A program made the translations under genes and the position numbers. From Rhodospirillaceae bacterium (GTDB lineage Bacteria > Pseudomonadota > Alphaproteobacteria > Rhodospirillales > 2-02-FULL-58-16): a DNA stretch of 6,208 nucleotides. The notes beneath the pieces were generated by a model. That model did not search any database, had not been told where the DNA came from, and worked only from the letters and a program-made list of their open reading frames with translations. Below, piece by piece: positions 5,261-6,208 of the stretch (position 1 is the first letter of the stretch; the number at the start of each line of letters is the position of its first letter). Location: positions 1 to 6,208 of the forward strand of contig DUZD01000218.1 of NCBI GenBank assembly GCA_013349695.1, written 5' to 3'.

Positions 5261-5803
5261 ATGCCGTCAGCGGTAAATTCGGCTTTCGACGTTGCCTTTT
5301 GGTTCGCAGACACGGCGTTGGAGCAAAACGAGTATCTGCAGCCACAGAAGCTTCATCGCCTGCTGTTTCTGTCGCAGGCTTATTACGCGGTCGCCCATGA
5401 CGGAGCCAAACTGATGCCCGCCGTCTTCGTCGCCGAGGAGATGGGACCGGTCGAACCCAACGTCTACAAAGCCTTTTCCAAGGGGCGCCCGAACATGGAC
5501 GCCGAATTGTTCCTCCCCCATGAAGTGGAGACGTTCCTCTACAACATCTGGCGCCGCTTCGGCCACCAAAGCGCCGAGAACCTGACCCGGCTGGCGAAAG
5601 GGACGCTGGCCTACAAGAAGGCGTTGAAAAGAGGCCGGCGGGGGGAAATTTCGCTGGAAGCGATGCGCCTGTCGTTTTCCAGGGCCAGGGAGGCCCCGGC
5701 TTTGGATCAAGTCGTGAAACCGAAGGTCATGCGCTCCCAATCAGGCAAGTCGGTGGTGGTCAAGGCCTGGATTCCCGGCACCAAGCCGGTGGACAGGAAG
5801 TAG
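5261..5803 (+). CDS. Panacea-domain (DUF4065, SocA/GepA-like) protein, 180 aa
   Basis: Residues about 10-115 match the Panacea domain: a helix DVAFWFADTALEQNEYL, then LQPQKLHRLLFLSQAYY (26-42), PAVFVAEEMGPVEP (53-66) and VYKAF (68-72). The 'L...KL.KLL....Y' followed by 'F.A...GPV...VY..F' spacing is the hallmark of this family. Family knowledge: Panacea proteins act as antitoxins for varied toxins, and Caulobacter SocA is a ClpXP proteolytic adaptor for the toxin SocB; some members are phage-associated. The C-terminal part is basic (KKALKRGRRG near 119-128; VKPKVMRSQ near 152-160), which could bind nucleic acid or a partner. No toxin gene with a recognisable fold lies next to it: upstream is the flagellar-like gene and downstream is non-coding sequence. 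It may be a lone regulator or antitoxin. The domain call is confident; the function is not. Confidence 0.85.
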   Translation: MPSAVNSAFDVAFWFADTALEQNEYLQPQKLHRLLFLSQAYYAVAHDGAKLMPAVFVAEEMGPVEPNVYKAFSKGRPNMDAELFLPHEVETFLYNIWRRFGHQSAENLTRLAKGTLAYKKALKRGRRGEISLEAMRLSFSRAREAPALDQVVKPKVMRSQSGKSVVVKAWIPGTKPVDRK

Positions 5804-5811
5804 GCTCCGTT

Positions 5812-5833
5812 TCCGGATACATTGCAATCCGGA
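5812..5833 (+). terminator. Hairpin just after the Panacea gene, without a T run
   Basis: TCCGGAT (5812-5818) and ATCCGGA (5827-5833) are perfect 7-bp arms around an 8-base loop, starting 9 bases after the stop codon. The position suits transcript end or mRNA stabilisation, but no T run follows, so intrinsic termination is doubtful. Confidence 0.4.
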
Positions 5834-6098
5834 CGCCGGCAAGGGCGGCGAACTGCTCGATGACCCCGAGGTCGGCCGCCTGTTCCTCGGCGGTTGAGCG
5901 CTCGGCTTCTTGGCGCGGCGGTTGTCCCGGCGCTAGGCAAGAGATTCCGGAAGTTCGCTGAAAGCATAGAGCATGTCCATGTTAGGTCATGTACTCATAA
6001 ATGACGCCGTAATCAGACGATAACTTACCGCCCCGATGTCCGCTTAAGCGCCTGAAAGCAGACCTCCGGCGGAGTTTCCGTCACTTTCGGGTATAGCC
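5834..6098. other. Gene-poor stretch before the second IS end
   Basis: I see no convincing gene in these 265 bases. Open frames exist on both strands near 5834-5967 but lack starts with ribosome binding sites and family features. The part from about 5970 onward is more A/T-rich and includes an inverted pair GTCAT/ATGAC (5986-5990 and 6001-6005) and the palindrome CGCTTAAGCG (6041-6050). It may be decayed mobile-element sequence. Confidence 0.4.
6041..6050. repeat. Perfect 10-bp palindrome CGCTTAAGCG
   Basis: A perfect palindrome inside the gene-poor stretch, with the flanking bases GATGTC before it and CCTGAAAGC after. No function can be assigned. Confidence 0.35.
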
Positions 6099-6208
6099 GA
6101 GGCTGTTGAAAAAGTCGGCTGGAGGGTGACGCTAGGATTTGCCTGATTTGAATTTACGAGGGACGAATGGCTCCTGAGGTCGTCTTTACGGCCCTACGCG
6201 CCGTCAGG
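6099..6208 (+). mobile_element. Probable left end of a second insertion sequence, cut by window
   Basis: AGGCTGTTGAAAAA (6100-6113) matches AGGCTGCTGAAAAA (4409-4422) at 13 of 14 bases in the same orientation, and this kind of sequence is widespread as an IS terminus. The body would extend to the right, out of the window. The bases between the end and the ATG at 6167 would be its leader. Confidence 0.5.
6167..6208 (+). CDS. Possible start of an IS-encoded gene, truncated by window
   Basis: ATG at 6167 is preceded by GAGGG (6158-6162) with 4 bases between, and opens a frame of 14 codons to the window edge (MAPEVVFTALRAVR). Its place 67 bases inside the presumed IS end would fit a transposase start. 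The peptide is too short to identify, so this is tentative. Confidence 0.3.
   Translation, partial: MAPEVVFTALRAVR

Noticed and set aside
5760..5969. Minus-strand frame containing an Ala/Glu-rich segment near 5835-5900
   Set aside because: It overlaps the end of the Panacea gene, has no start codon with a ribosome binding site and no family match; possibly a gene remnant but unsupported.
1..6208. CRISPR array, tRNA or rRNA genes
   Set aside because: No regularly spaced repeats and no tRNA or rRNA-like segments were seen on either strand.

Overview
The window is GC-rich DNA with dense coding, exported proteins with clear lipoprotein or signal-peptide starts, and IS ends beginning with AGGCTGNTGAAAAA. 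Together these suggest an alphaproteobacterium, perhaps of the Rhodospirillales/Magnetospirillum type. That placement is inference; there is no rRNA or housekeeping marker in the window to confirm it.

Left half (1-3410, minus strand). Four genes run right to left and look like one transcription unit: an uncharacterised two-domain envelope protein (2454-3410), a trypsin-like serine protease with a Tat-like signal peptide (1405-2304), a small lipoprotein resembling the C-terminal domain of 17-kDa surface antigens (1035-1385), and an exported caspase-fold (C14) protease with an intact His/Cys dyad and a canonical EF-hand loop, cut by the window edge (1-993). All four carry export signals, so the encoded proteins probably meet in the periplasm or at the inner face of the outer membrane. 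A caspase-like and a trypsin-like protease in one exported operon is the most interesting feature here.

Middle (3411-4407). A gene-poor divergent region of about 400 bases contains two related TTTTC(C)GAAAA palindromes, several GC-rich hairpins and a tandem 13-bp repeat. It separates the minus-strand operon from a plus-strand lipoprotein gene of unknown function (3829-4407). That gene's stop codon lies inside a CTAG that directly abuts a decayed insertion sequence; the IS remnant (4404-4667) keeps only the C-terminal part of a DDE transposase.

Right half (4668-6208). Two small plus-strand genes follow: an orphan flagellar rod/hook-type protein of 109 aa (4769-5098) and a 180-aa Panacea-domain (SocA/GepA-like) protein (5261-5803). 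Neither has its usual partners nearby. About 300 bases without a convincing gene follow, and the window ends in what looks like the left end of a second insertion sequence (from about 6099), whose terminal bases match the end of the IS remnant at 4408 in direct orientation. The right half therefore reads as an accessory stretch bracketed by IS ends, while the left half looks like a coherent envelope-protease operon.
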